Both the position numbers and the translations under genes were made by a program. The notes under the pieces were generated by a model, which saw only the letters and a program-made list of their open reading frames with translations, searched no databases and was not told where the DNA came from. From assembly GCF_019430885.1 (NCBI RefSeq), contig NZ_JAHYBZ010000002.1, forward strand, positions 558,001 to 622,000: a DNA stretch of 64,000 bases, given 5' to 3'. Positions 33,368-43,748 of this stretch are shown in pieces (the stretch's first letter is position 1; each line of letters opens with the position of its first letter). The stretch is from Roseomonas alba (GTDB taxonomy: Bacteria > Pseudomonadota > Alphaproteobacteria > Acetobacterales > Acetobacteraceae).

Positions 33368-35237
33368 AGTCCGACAGGATCGGCACATAGCCGGCGGTCG
33401 TGACCAGGATCTGCAATTCGAAATCCGCGTCGTTGTCCGTCGAGCCCATGATCGTGGTGCCCGACGCGCCGACGCTGTAGCGCAGGCTGCCGGCCGTGAT
33501 CGGCGTGAGGGAGGCGGCGGGCAGAACTTCGTCGAAGGCCTGATCGCCATCGGTCAGCACATCGGCATCGATCGCCGAGAGGTCGATGCGGTCGCCTTCG
33601 GCCCGGCTGAAGCCGCCAATGGTGTCGACATCGACGAGCATGCCGAAGGTTATCCGGCCGCTGTCGCCGGGGGCATAGGCGAAGGTGTCAGCCCCGGTCC
33701 CGCCGACCAGGCTGTCGCCGCCCCGGCCGCCAGTGATCCGGTCATTGCCCGCCCCACCAAGGATCGTGTCGAGTGCGAAGGTGATGAGGCTCGCGACCTG
33801 CTGGCTCTGGGATGACCCGGTCAGCACGTCGTTGCCCGCACCGCCATCGATCGTGCTGCGGAAGGCGCTGCTGGTGATGGTGTCGGCACCGTCGTCGCCC
33901 CGGAAGACGACGCTGCCGAGCGTCCCGCCGCCGGTGATGACATCGTTGCCGATGCCGCCCAGGACGCTGTCGGTGGCGCCAAAGAAGCTCCCCACATCGA
34001 TCACGTCGTTGCCGGCGCCGCCCAGGATCGTATCACTGCCATCGCCGCCCGCGATGGTATCGGCGCCCGCGCCGCCATAGGCGGTGTCATTGCCCGGCCC
34101 CCCGACGATGCTGTCCGCGCCGTCCCCGCCGATCAGCAGGTCATGGCCGGCGCCGGCCGTCATCGTGTCGTTGCCGAGCCCGCCATCGATGGTCTCGGCG
34201 CCGTCGAAGCCGGTCGCACTGTCATGGCCGTCGCCCAGGAACACCAGAGCATTGCCGCCGAAGATGCGGACCAGGTCGTTGCCATCGCCGGCCGCGATGG
34301 TGTCGCCGCCGCTCGCGCTGGTGATCGTGTCGCTGCCGCCGAAGGTCGCAATGGCGTCGGCCGCATTGCCATTCGCATCGATCAGGTCATTCGCCGCGCC
34401 ATCGGCGATGTCACGGCCGCGGATCACCGTGCCGGTAGTGCCGACCAGCGCGACCGCTAGGGAATCGGCACCGTTCGTCTGCAGCGCCAGCGCGCCGAGG
34501 TCGACGAAACCGCCGCCGGTGATCTCGAGCTCGGTGCGCTCCGCGCCGGGAGACAGGCTGCCCAGGACCAGCGTGTCGAAGCCGGCCAGTTGGACGTTGG
34601 TCAGACGGATCTCGATGTCCGGGCTGTGCCAGGTGAGTTCCTCGAAGCCCTGGAGGTTGTTCGCCGAGATGTCGCCGCCGGCGACCAGGCGGTCCGTCCC
34701 GGTTCCGCCATTGGCGAACTTCGTCCCGCCATTCTGCGCGCCCCCGATGAAGAGCAGGTCGTCCCCCTCCCCGAGCGAGATGCCATCCGTGCCGAGGCCG
34801 GGCGAGACAGTGTCATTCCCGTCCCCCGCGACGATCCCGTCCCCGCCATCGCCGCCCGCGATCGAATCATCCCCGCCATAGCCGAACAGATGATCGACCA
34901 AGCCCGCGCCAAGGATCGTGTCGGCCCCGCCGAAGAGGAAGCTGTCGAGCGTCCCGGCATTGGCGCGGAAGGCCGCGGCGTCCACCGAGAAGCCGGTCGC
35001 CGTCCAACTTGTGGACACGCCGTTGAAGCGGAGCTCGAGTCCCGTGATCGTCCCGCCCATGGGGAGCGCCTGCCCATCATAGGTCAGACCGCTGCCGGTA
35101 AGCATGATGAGCGTGGATCCGTTCACCGCATCGAGCGTTGCCGTGGTCGTCGTACCGGATAGGCGCGTGACCGCCGGCATGGCAGCAAAGGGCACCTGCG
35201 GGCCGAAGAGGCTGTTCACGACGGTCACGATCGCCAT
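33357..35237 (-). CDS. RTX calcium-binding protein, type I secretion substrate
   Basis: A 626-residue protein without an N-terminal signal peptide. It carries many GGxGxDxUx nonapeptides between about residues 105 and 520 ([34 protein letters not shown]), which form Ca2+-binding beta-rolls outside the cell. The C-terminal domain ([12 protein letters not shown]...[14 protein letters not shown]) and hydrophobic end ILSDFIL match RTX proteins exported by ABC/MFP/OMF systems. An AAGGAG sits 7 bp before the ATG. No protease, lipase or other catalytic motif is seen, so it may be structural or adhesive. No type I secretion genes lie in the window. Confidence 0.88.
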   Translation of the reverse strand: MAIVTVVNSLFGPQVPFAAMPAVTRLSGTTTTATLDAVNGSTLIMLTGSGLTYDGQALPMGGTITGLELRFNGVSTSWTATGFSVDAAAFRANAGTLDSFLFGGADTILGAGLVDHLFGYGGDDSIAGGDGGDGIVAGDGNDTVSPGLGTDGISLGEGDDLLFIGGAQNGGTKFANGGTGTDRLVAGGDISANNLQGFEELTWHSPDIEIRLTNVQLAGFDTLVLGSLSPGAERTELEITGGGFVDLGALALQTNGADSLAVALVGTTGTVIRGRDIADGAANDLIDANGNAADAIATFGGSDTITSASGGDTIAAGDGNDLVRIFGGNALVFLGDGHDSATGFDGAETIDGGLGNDTMTAGAGHDLLIGGDGADSIVGGPGNDTAYGGAGADTIAGGDGSDTILGGAGNDVIDVGSFFGATDSVLGGIGNDVITGGGTLGSVVFRGDDGADTITSSAFRSTIDGGAGNDVLTGSSQSQQVASLITFALDTILGGAGNDRITGGRGGDSLVGGTGADTFAYAPGDSGRITFGMLVDVDTIGGFSRAEGDRIDLSAIDADVLTDGDQAFDEVLPAASLTPITAGSLRYSVGASGTTIMGSTDNDADFELQILVTTAGYVPILSDFIL

Positions 35238-35281
35238 CGCATAACTCCTTGGCAGGACGATACAAAGTCCTTATCGTGTCG

Positions 35282-35291
35282 ATTATATAAT
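35282..35291 (-). promoter_or_regulatory. Candidate -10 region for the RTX gene (symmetric)
   Basis: ATTATATAAT is a 10-bp palindrome giving TATAAT on both strands, 45 bp upstream of the RTX start and the AT-richest point of the 35238-35518 gap. No good TTGACA is found at 17 bp on either strand, so strength is uncertain. The rest of this 281-bp gap holds no supported gene. Confidence 0.35.
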
Positions 35292-35518
35292 GAGTTCATG
35301 GACCCTATACGCCGGGGTTCCGCGGCGGCAAGGAGGACCATCCGAAGTCACCTTCTGGTGGTGTGCTGGCGCACAGGTGCCAGGCGCGCCGAGCCAGGGC
35401 GAAGGGCGGCGGGATCGTCGGCGGTCACGGGGCCGATTTCGTCCGGGCGGAGATTGCTCTACGCGTCGCGGGCCGCGCCGCAGGCTAAGGCGGCCTCGAA
35501 TCCTGCCGGAGACCCGTC

Positions 35519-36529
35519 ATGCATCCGCTTCCCACGATATCCCGCCGCGCCGTCCTGCTGGCGGCCGGCAGCGCCGCCCTCGCGCGCCCAGCCTTCGCTC
35601 AGCAGATCGGCGCGGGCCGGCCGGTGCGCGTCATCGTGCCGTTCCCGCCCGGTGGCGCGATTGACATCACCTCTCGCCTCTTCGCCGAGCGCCTCGGCCC
35701 GGTGCTTGGCCAGACCGTCGTGGTCGAAAATCGGGGGGGCGCAGGCGGACTCATCGGCGCCGATGCCCTCGCCAAGTCGGACAAGGACGGCAGCGCCCTC
35801 GCACTCATCAGCGCAACGAGTTGGTGCGCCGCGCAGTTCATGCATGCCCGCATGCCTTTTGACCCGAAGCGCGACCTAGCGCCGGTCACCCAGCTCACCG
35901 ACGGCGCGCTGCTCTGCGTGGTGAATGCCGAGACGGCGCAGCGCCATGGCTGGTCCGATTTCCGCGCCCTCATTCAATGGTCGCGGGCGCATCCGGAGCA
36001 GGTGCGGATGGGCTCCTCGGGCTCGGGCACGTCTTCGCACCTCAACATCGCGGCCATCAACACCTTCGCCGATGCGAAGATCCTGCATGTGCCCTATCGC
36101 GGCGGCGGTCCCGCCATCAACGATCTGCTGGCGGGGAACATCGATATGATGTTCGACGTCATGCCAGCGCTGATGCCCCATGTGGAAAGCGGGAAGTTCA
36201 AGGCGCTCGCCGTTTCCTCGGCCGACCCGCTGCCGATATTGCCGGGCATACCGGGCATGAAGGCGTTCGCCGATCTCGGCCTCGGCGACCATGCGCTGGT
36301 GAACTGGAATGTCGTGACCATCGCCGGCGGCACGCCTGCGCCGATCGTGCAGCGCCTGTTCGAGGCCGTGCAGGCGGTCGCCCGCCAGCCCGACTTCGTC
36401 GAGCGCCTGCGCCCGCTCGGCTACACCATCGTGATGAGCGACAGCCCGGCGGCCGCGGCGCAGATGATTGCGGCCGAGACCCCGCGCTGGCGGCGCCTGG
36501 TCGAGATCTCCGGCGCGCGCATCGAGTAG
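35519..36529 (+). CDS. Bug-family (TctC-like) periplasmic solute-binding protein
   Basis: A 336-residue tripartite tricarboxylate transporter receptor. An RR-containing signal (ISRRAVLLAAGSAALARPAFAQ) suggests Tat export. Family motifs follow: VRVIVPFPPGGAIDITSRL near the start, VVENRGGAGGLIGADA, and ILHVPYRGGGPAINDLLAGN near residue 190. It binds small carboxylates or related ligands. No TctA or TctB membrane genes are adjacent, so it is one of the orphan Bug receptors that are abundant in some beta- and alphaproteobacteria. Confidence 0.93.
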   Translation: MHPLPTISRRAVLLAAGSAALARPAFAQQIGAGRPVRVIVPFPPGGAIDITSRLFAERLGPVLGQTVVVENRGGAGGLIGADALAKSDKDGSALALISATSWCAAQFMHARMPFDPKRDLAPVTQLTDGALLCVVNAETAQRHGWSDFRALIQWSRAHPEQVRMGSSGSGTSSHLNIAAINTFADAKILHVPYRGGGPAINDLLAGNIDMMFDVMPALMPHVESGKFKALAVSSADPLPILPGIPGMKAFADLGLGDHALVNWNVVTIAGGTPAPIVQRLFEAVQAVARQPDFVERLRPLGYTIVMSDSPAAAAQMIAAETPRWRRLVEISGARIE

Positions 36530-36554
36530 GAATGGGGGCGGACGCCCCCTTCCC

Positions 36555-36824
36555 TCACCCCTTCCCGGGTCGCATCGCTGCGACACCGAACAGGATCAAC
36601 GCGATCATGGCCGGGGCCAGCCAAGCCGGCGAGTCCAGCATCGGGGTGGCCAGCGCATTCCATGCCTGCTGCCACAGCACGCCGCTCAACAGGTTCTGTA
36701 GAGTCGGGATCGCAGTCGGATTGACGCGCGAGATCGTCGCGCCGAGAGGCCAGCCCCAGCCCAGGGCCAGCCCCATCAGCAGCGCCGCGGAAGCAAACAG
36801 CAGAGCGAGCAGCCGCAGAACCAT
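36555..36824 (-). CDS. Small two-helix membrane protein downstream of msrP
   Basis: An 89-residue protein with two clear hydrophobic helices (LLALLFASAALLMGLALGW and AWLAPAMIALILFGVAAM). The ATG at 36824 is one base after the msrP stop, so the two are translationally coupled. MsrQ, the usual haem-binding partner of MsrP, has about 200 residues and several helices with histidines. This protein is too small and has no histidine, so it is not MsrQ; it may be an alternative anchor. Confidence 0.7.
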   Translation of the reverse strand: MVLRLLALLFASAALLMGLALGWGWPLGATISRVNPTAIPTLQNLLSGVLWQQAWNALATPMLDSPAWLAPAMIALILFGVAAMRPGKG

Positions 36825-36825
36825 G

Positions 36826-37773
<948 letters not shown>

Positions 37774-37832
37774 GTCAGTCCCTCCGTGATGCTCCGGAGA
37801 TCGGCGTTCCGGTCCCAGAAGCAAGGCTGCTG

Positions 37833-39287
37833 TCAGGACCCCGGCCTTGGCAAGAGCGCCGCCGGGGGCTGGCCTGCCCCGGTGGTCACGCGATGAAGGC
37901 GATAGGCCTCCGCCTCGATCCCGTTCCGGTGGCGCACCAGGCGATCCTCGCCCTCCGGCAAGGGCTGCGCGCCCGGCCAGAGAGGAGGTCCCTCCCCGCG
38001 CCTTTCGCTGCGGACCAGCAGCCCGGTTACGCCCGGCTCCGGGGCCGGGAGCGAAAAATATCGCCAGCGCGGATCCATGGCGACGACGATCCGCCCGCGC
38101 GGCAGGCCGAAGGCCAGGGCGGAGGCCAGCCCGTATTCCTCCGCTGCCACGAAGCGGGCGCCTTCGCGCGTCATGGCCGCATCGACGTCGCGCAGGAAAT
38201 CCGGCCAGCCCCCGAGGCGAGCGAGGGTCGGGTCGCTGCGTCGCGGCAGCGGGAATGGCGCCGCCAGCGCCTGGACATAGACCACAGCGGACATCACCCC
38301 ACCCAGGATGAGCGCCGGCCAGCGTAGCCGCAGCCAGGCGGGCGCGGTCAGCAGCGCCGCCGCGCCGATCGCCGCGGCGGGATAAAGGATCGCCGGCCAA
38401 TTCCCCTGCACCCGGCTGCCGGTCGCCTGCCACAGGAAGATTGCGGCCCCAGGGACCGTCAACACCGCCACCAGCAGTGCCGCGCCGTCGCGCGTCTTCC
38501 ACCAGCGCCAGGCCGCGGCACCCATGCCCGCGACGCACAGCACGAAGACCAGCGGCGTCGCGAGCCCCGCCTGTCCGCCGATCAGTTCCCCGATGAAGCG
38601 CAGCGCCTGGCCTGGCTGCCAGTCGCCGGCCCGCCCGCCCTGCTTCGCGAAGGACGCCCAGTCATGCGTGGCATTCCACAGGACCACCGGCGCGAAGACC
38701 GCCACCGCCAGCGCCCCGCCCGCCCAAAGCTGCCAGCGCAGCAGCCACCGCCGCGCCGTCGCATCCAGCAGCAGCCACACAACGATGCCGAAGCCGAGCA
38801 GGACCGCCGTGTATTTGCTCAGCAGCGCCGCGCCGGCGAGGACGCCCACCGCAAGCCACCACCGCCCATCCTGCGTCCGATGCAGCCGCGCCAGCGCCCA
38901 GAGCGCCGCCGTCCAGAAGAACAGCAGCGGCGTATCCGGCGTCATGGCGACCGCGCCGACGCCGGCGAGCAGCGTCGCATTCAACAGGGCCGCCGCCCAG
39001 ACCCCCGCCTTGCGCCCGGGAAACAGATCCTCCGCCGCCAGCGCCAGCAGCACGGACCCCAACGCCAGGCTCAAGGGGCCGAACAGGCGGATGCCGAGGG
39101 GCGTCTCGCCCGCGATCAGCGTCCCGGCGCGGATGAACAGCGCCACCATCGGCGGATGGTCGAGATACCCGCCCTGGAGATCCTGCGACCAGACCCAGTA
39201 ATAGGCCTCGTCCGGCGCCAACGGCAGCACCGCGGCCACGGCCAGCCGCAGGGCGGTCAGCGCCGCCAGCGCGGCGATCCACCGCAT
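37833..39287 (-). CDS. GT-C family glycosyltransferase (ArnT/PMT-like)
   Basis: Integral membrane enzyme that transfers a sugar from a polyprenyl-phosphate donor to an envelope acceptor. The 484-residue protein has about ten hydrophobic helices, with the first-loop acidic motif PDEAYYWVWSQ and LDHPPMVALFIRAGT, as in PF13231/ArnT proteins. The ATG at 39287 shares one base with the stop of the GT2 gene (TGATG), so donor synthesis and transfer are coupled. The acceptor (lipid A, protein or polysaccharide) is not evident. Confidence 0.87.
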   Translation of the reverse strand: MRWIAALAALTALRLAVAAVLPLAPDEAYYWVWSQDLQGGYLDHPPMVALFIRAGTLIAGETPLGIRLFGPLSLALGSVLLALAAEDLFPGRKAGVWAAALLNATLLAGVGAVAMTPDTPLLFFWTAALWALARLHRTQDGRWWLAVGVLAGAALLSKYTAVLLGFGIVVWLLLDATARRWLLRWQLWAGGALAVAVFAPVVLWNATHDWASFAKQGGRAGDWQPGQALRFIGELIGGQAGLATPLVFVLCVAGMGAAAWRWWKTRDGAALLVAVLTVPGAAIFLWQATGSRVQGNWPAILYPAAAIGAAALLTAPAWLRLRWPALILGGVMSAVVYVQALAAPFPLPRRSDPTLARLGGWPDFLRDVDAAMTREGARFVAAEEYGLASALAFGLPRGRIVVAMDPRWRYFSLPAPEPGVTGLLVRSERRGEGPPLWPGAQPLPEGEDRLVRHRNGIEAEAYRLHRVTTGAGQPPAALLPRPGS

Positions 39288-40390
39288 CAGCGCGGCCGCC
39301 AGACCAGGGTGGTGGAGACCGCGTAGTTCCACACCACGGTCAGCGCCGCGCCCGCCGCCCCGGCCAGGCCCCAGCCCAGCAGCCCGTCCCGCAGCAGCAC
39401 GCCCGCAATGCCCACATTCGCCGCCGCCCCGATGCCGCACACCACATAGAACAGCACCAGCCCGCGCAGCAGCGCCGCGCCACGAAGCCGCCGGTCGCGA
39501 TAGGTCAGCCGGTTGTTCAGCAGGAAATTCGCCGTCATGGCGACGAAGGTCGCCACCCATTGCGCCGGCCAAAAGCCCACCGGACCCAGCCCGTGCAGCA
39601 GCCCCAGCGTCGCCAGATGCACCAGCACGCCGATCGCCCCCACCAGCGCGAAGGCCATGAAGCGCAGCGGCACCACGCCGCCCAGCGCCTTGTCCGCCAG
39701 CAGCCCGCCGAATTCCAGCAGCACTCCGGCATCGAGCTTGCTCTCCCCCGCTTCCCGCGCGCGGAAGGTGTAGGGGATTTCCGCCACCCGCAGCTTCCGC
39801 CCTGCCGAGAGCAGTACATCCAGCAGGATCTTGAAGCCGGTCGCCGTCAACTTCGGGGCCAGTACCTCAAAGAGGTCCCGCGGCAGGGCGAAGAAGCCGC
39901 TCATCGGATCGGAGACCTTCACCGGCAGTGCCGCATTCGCCAGCGCCGCCCCGCCATCCGAGACCATGCGCCGGATCGGCGACAGGCCCTCCCCCTTCGT
40001 GCCGCCCTCGATGTTGCGGCTGCCGATGACAATCTCCGCACGGTCCGATTCCAGTTCCGCCAGCATCTGCGGCAGGATCGTTTCGTCATGCTGCAGGTCG
40101 CCGTCGATCACGGCGACAAAGGGCGCGGCGGTGGAGAGGATGCCCTCGACGCAGGCCGAGGCGAGGCCCCGCCGCCCGATCCGCCGGATGCAACGCACCC
40201 GCGTATCCCGCGCCGCGATCGCCTTCGCCCGCGCCGCCGTCCCGTCGGGACTGTCGTCGTCGACGAAGATCGCCTCCCAGGCGATGCCGACGAGCGCCGC
40301 ATCCAGCCGCGCCACCATGGGGGCGACGTTCGCGGCCTCGTTGTAGCAAGGGATCACCACGGCGAGCCGAGGCGGGGTGGACTCCGTCAT
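39287..40390 (-). CDS. Polyprenyl-phosphate glycosyltransferase (GT2, DPM1-like) fused to GtrA domain
   Basis: A 367-residue protein. The N-terminal GT2 domain (about 1-235) has VVIPCYNEAANV, FVDDDSPDGT, IDGDLQHDE (DxD) and GSRNIEGGTKGEG, as in dolichol/undecaprenyl-phosphate mannose synthases. The C-terminal GtrA domain (about 240-365) has four hydrophobic helices, with NFLLNNRLTYRDRR. It builds the lipid-linked sugar used by the following GT-C enzyme. ATG 40390 is chosen because it starts directly before the GT2 fold; the upstream frame is Pro-rich and non-conserved in type. Confidence 0.92.
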   Translation of the reverse strand: MTESTPPRLAVVIPCYNEAANVAPMVARLDAALVGIAWEAIFVDDDSPDGTAARAKAIAARDTRVRCIRRIGRRGLASACVEGILSTAAPFVAVIDGDLQHDETILPQMLAELESDRAEIVIGSRNIEGGTKGEGLSPIRRMVSDGGAALANAALPVKVSDPMSGFFALPRDLFEVLAPKLTATGFKILLDVLLSAGRKLRVAEIPYTFRAREAGESKLDAGVLLEFGGLLADKALGGVVPLRFMAFALVGAIGVLVHLATLGLLHGLGPVGFWPAQWVATFVAMTANFLLNNRLTYRDRRLRGAALLRGLVLFYVVCGIGAAANVGIAGVLLRDGLLGWGLAGAAGAALTVVWNYAVSTTLVWRPR

Positions 40391-40514
40391 GCGCGCTTCC
40401 TGGCCCGGCGGGGGCGGAAGGGCAAGCGGGGCGATTCTGGGTGGAACCGTGTCCTTGGAGGGGCTTTGCCCCTCCAAACCGCCCCACCAAAGGCCACAAG
40501 GCCTTTGGAAACCG

Positions 40515-41315
40515 TCACCTGGCGCCGGGCACGGCGGAATGACCCGGTACGGTGAGGACGGTCGGGGCGCCCGAAGGCGCTGGCAGGGAACGCATCAGCA
40601 TCCAGAACGTGGCGCCCGTGGTCGGCAGCGGGGTTTCCCAGGCGGCGGCGGGCATCAGGTTGCGTGTGTGCTCCAGCATCAGCGCCCCCCAATGGGCATC
40701 ATCCCGGATCATCTGGCCGGGGCCGGCCACATCCCGATCGCCCGTGAAACCCAGATAGACCAGGACGACCGGAACGCCCCAGGACGCCAGGCGCCACGCG
40801 AAGGCGACGCGGTTCGAGAACTGGTAGCAGCGATCACGGCTGATCCCGATGCCCGCGGCCTCGCCGCCGAGCGCCTGTCGCGCCTCCGCGATGGCCGCGC
40901 CGATCCTGTCATGGTTCTCGCGATTGGACGTCGCGTTCCACCGCTTGCCGATCATCTCGCCGGCCAGTTCGCCGAGATGGGCCTTGGCCTCGACCAGCAG
41001 CAGGCCACGCACGCCACCCGGGAAGGTGGCGACCGCCGCGAGATCCCAATTCGGATCATTCGCGGTCGGCTTGGGGACGGCCAGCCACCATTCGCGCAGA
41101 CGCTGGCTGAACGCAGCGGTCAGCAACGGCTCGCAGGGCCTGCCGAGCCGCGCCTCCGCAGCATGGGCGTGCCCCGTCGGCATCCAGGCGCGCTCCGCGG
41201 CTAGCACGGCCCCTGTCGGCGCGATCAGCGCGTTCGCGGATGCTACGAAGTCGCCGCCACGGCCCTCGACCCAATCGAGGATGTGCCGCCGGCTTCCGGC
41301 GTGGGTTCCCGGCAT
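40515..41315 (-). CDS. Hypothetical protein with PD-(D/E)XK nuclease-like motif
   Basis: A 266-residue soluble protein that I do not recognise. Around residues 87-115 it contains PNWDLAAVATF, then a hydrophobic strand LLLVEAKAHLGEL. The spacing Asp-x(20)-Glu-x-Lys fits the PD-(D/E)XK catalytic core, and a downstream helix with NHDRIGAAIAEARQAL would suit the conserved Q/R helix. No methylase or specificity gene is adjacent. It could be a repair nuclease, a defence nuclease or an inactive relative. Confidence 0.6.
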   Translation of the reverse strand: MPGTHAGSRRHILDWVEGRGGDFVASANALIAPTGAVLAAERAWMPTGHAHAAEARLGRPCEPLLTAAFSQRLREWWLAVPKPTANDPNWDLAAVATFPGGVRGLLLVEAKAHLGELAGEMIGKRWNATSNRENHDRIGAAIAEARQALGGEAAGIGISRDRCYQFSNRVAFAWRLASWGVPVVLVYLGFTGDRDVAGPGQMIRDDAHWGALMLEHTRNLMPAAAWETPLPTTGATFWMLMRSLPAPSGAPTVLTVPGHSAVPGAR

Positions 41316-41385
41316 CGTCCGTCATCTCCCCTGTCAGGCGCATGGCCGCGGCCAGCCTTACACCACATCCACCTCTTGCCGAGAC

Positions 41386-41958
41386 TCACGCCAGCAGCGT
41401 GTGCTCCACTAGGATCTTGGTCCCCAGCCCGATCAGCGCCACCCCGCCCAGGGCCTCGGCCAGCCGTCCGAACCGACCGCCCAGATACCGTCCCAGCAGC
41501 ATCCCGATCGTCGCCATCACCGCCGTCGCCAGACCGATTGCGATGGCGGCGACCGTGATGTCCGCCCCGATGAACGCCAGCGTCACACCCACCGCCATGG
41601 CGTCCAGGCTCGTCCCGATCGCGGTCGCGAACAGCACCATCAGCCCATGCCGGCGCGGCCTGCTCGGCGGCGCCTCCCCGTCATGGCCGCGGCTGGCCTG
41701 GACCACCATCCGACCGCCGACTGCGGCCAGCAGCACGAAGGCGATCCAATGGTCGAAGGCATCGACGCTGCTCGCCGCAGCCAGGCCGATGGCCCAACCG
41801 ATGACCGGCGTCAGGGCCTCCACGCAGCCGAAGATCACGCCGGTGCGCAGCGCCTCGCTGAAGCGGGGGCGATCCAGCGCCGCACCCTTGCCGATGGCGG
41901 CCGCGAAGGCGTCGACCGACAGGCCAAGCGCCAGGGTCATGGTCGTGAAAGGTGTCAC
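41386..41958 (-). CDS. mntP: Manganese efflux pump MntP
   Basis: A 190-residue inner-membrane exporter with six hydrophobic helices and the duplicated MntP motif containing membrane Asp residues: ALGLSVDAFAAAIGKG in helix 1 and TAIGTSLDAMAVGVTLAFIG in helix 4. Start is GTG 41958. I looked for a yybP-ykoY manganese riboswitch in the 85-bp upstream gap and did not recognise its conserved loops, so regulation is unknown. Monocistronic on the minus strand. Confidence 0.93.
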   Translation of the reverse strand: MTPFTTMTLALGLSVDAFAAAIGKGAALDRPRFSEALRTGVIFGCVEALTPVIGWAIGLAAASSVDAFDHWIAFVLLAAVGGRMVVQASRGHDGEAPPSRPRRHGLMVLFATAIGTSLDAMAVGVTLAFIGADITVAAIAIGLATAVMATIGMLLGRYLGGRFGRLAEALGGVALIGLGTKILVEHTLLA

Positions 41959-42043
41959 GCGGGCTTCTCCGGGCGGCGCGCGCGGTACCTACAGCAACTG
42001 TCGATTCACCGGAACTGAGAATGTGTTGAGAATCCAACTGCCC

Positions 42044-43612
42044 TCAGCCACCCGGCAGAGCCCCCGGCCGCCCGAACAGATACCCCTGCCCGAAAGCAAC
42101 CCCGAGGTCCTTCATCAGCGTCGCCTGGGCCTCGGTCTCGATCTTCTCGGCCACCACCTGGGCGCCGACCGTGCGCGCCAGATCCACCATGGCGGCGATG
42201 AAACCGCGGTCGCGCTCGCTCTCGACCGCATGGGTCACATAGATGCCGTCCACCTTCACGAAATCCACGCGGAACAGGCGCAGGTAGCGGAAGGCGGCCG
42301 CCCCGGCGCCGAAATCGTCGATACAGACCGGCAGGCCGCGCCCACGCAGGGCTTCCACCGTGCGGGCGGCTTCCTCCTCATTCTCGATCTCCGCCGTCTC
42401 GGTGATCTCGACCAGCAGCCGCCCGGCGAGATCCGGGCTCGCCTCCAGCATGGCGCAAAGCTGGTCGCGGAAGGCCGGGTTCTGCAAGGACAGGCCGGAC
42501 AGGTTGCAGGCGATGCGCGCCCCCGCGGCGGCGCGGGCGGCCTCGCAGGCGGTCTCCACCACCGCCCAGTCCAACGCCTCCGACAGCCCCACCGTCTCGG
42601 CCAGGGCGATGAATTCCGACGCCTGGTCATAGGGGCTGCCGGGTGTCGCGATCGGCCGTAGCAGCGCCTCATAGTGATGTGCCTTGCGGTCGGCCAGCAA
42701 CACGATCGGCTGGAAGGCGAGCCGGAAGCGCCGTTCCGCGATGGTCCGCCGCAGCGCCGTGGCGCGGTCCGCGGCCGAGGACACAAATCCCGCCAGCCCG
42801 CCGGCGAAGCCCGCCTTCTCCAGCGCCGCATCCCCGCCGCGGGAAAAGGCAGACAGCGCGAAGCGCAGCGCCCGCGTGGTCTGGAGCGGCGTGAGCCCAT
42901 CTCCTTCCAGCGGCACCGCCCGCGTCCCGATCCGCCCCGGCAGCCCGTGCTGGGCCAGCAGCAGCGCCACCTGCCCGGCGAGGCTCTGCACATCGGGCCC
43001 GCCTTCCGCCGGCAGCACACCGAAGCGGCCCGAGCCGAAATCAGCCGCCACCGCCCCTGCCCCGCCATGCGCGGCGAGCACCGACTGAATGCGCGCGGCC
43101 AGGTCCGCGCGCGGCGCCAGCGTCCCGCCATCCCCCTGAAGCTCGATCAGCCCGAGCGCCCCATGAGTGCCATCGCCGGTGCGCAACATCTCCTCCGCCG
43201 CGCGGGCGAGGCCCGGCCCGCCAGGCAGCGGCCCGCCCGGCAGCTCATGGGGCAGCGGCGCGAAGGTCAGGCAGAAGCGCCCGCGCCGCCCGGGCATGGC
43301 GAGGCCCGCCACGCTGAAGGCCGTCCGCCCAGCGTCGGACAGCCGGACGGCAGTCGGGCGGATGCGCCCCATCGCCGTCAGGATCTCGAGCGCCGTGCCC
43401 ATGCCCGAGCGCTGCTCGCGCGCCACCAGGCAATGCACCGGCTTGCCGAGGAAGCTCTGCGCGGGGGCGCCGAAGCGGGCGGGGAAGGCGCCCTCGGCGA
43501 AGGTGATGCGGCCATCCGCATCGGTTTCGACCAGCAGCTCCGCCGCGGCAAAGGCGAAGGTCAGGAAGCGGTCCGCGGCGCTGGGGGCGGGTGGGCGAAC
43601 GGTTTCCTGCAT
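42044..43612 (-). CDS. EAL-domain cyclic-di-GMP phosphodiesterase with PAS-like N-terminus
   Basis: Degrades c-di-GMP to pGpG. Of 522 residues, 1-120 look PAS-like (LLVETDADGRITFAEGAFP), the middle may be a degenerate GGDEF-like region, and about 290-520 form the EAL domain. Catalytic features are present: EALLRP, the Asn of ACNLSG, the Glu of ITETAEI, IDDFGAG, VKVDG, and the Glu of AEKIET. No transmembrane helix is seen, so it is cytoplasmic. No adjacent cyclase is seen; it probably senses a small ligand or redox state through PAS. Confidence 0.9.
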   Translation of the reverse strand: MQETVRPPAPSAADRFLTFAFAAAELLVETDADGRITFAEGAFPARFGAPAQSFLGKPVHCLVAREQRSGMGTALEILTAMGRIRPTAVRLSDAGRTAFSVAGLAMPGRRGRFCLTFAPLPHELPGGPLPGGPGLARAAEEMLRTGDGTHGALGLIELQGDGGTLAPRADLAARIQSVLAAHGGAGAVAADFGSGRFGVLPAEGGPDVQSLAGQVALLLAQHGLPGRIGTRAVPLEGDGLTPLQTTRALRFALSAFSRGGDAALEKAGFAGGLAGFVSSAADRATALRRTIAERRFRLAFQPIVLLADRKAHHYEALLRPIATPGSPYDQASEFIALAETVGLSEALDWAVVETACEAARAAAGARIACNLSGLSLQNPAFRDQLCAMLEASPDLAGRLLVEITETAEIENEEEAARTVEALRGRGLPVCIDDFGAGAAAFRYLRLFRVDFVKVDGIYVTHAVESERDRGFIAAMVDLARTVGAQVVAEKIETEAQATLMKDLGVAFGQGYLFGRPGALPGG

Positions 43613-43748
43613 GGTCCTACCGGTGCCGAGGGTCTGTCATCCTCGCCACCGGTGCTGAAATCCGGGTTAACCGGATCATTGTCCCGCCAGCAGCGGCGGA
43701 ACAACGACGTGACAAGACCTTAAGACATTGAAGGTCTGGCGCTGCGGC

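Noticed and set aside
33600-34900. Regular short repeats resembling a CRISPR-like array
   Set aside because: They are in-frame RTX nonapeptide repeats of the 33357-35237 gene, with no constant-length spacers.
41959-42043. Manganese (yybP-ykoY) riboswitch upstream of mntP
   Set aside because: The 85-bp gap lacks the conserved loop sequences as far as I can see, and is short for the aptamer plus expression platform.
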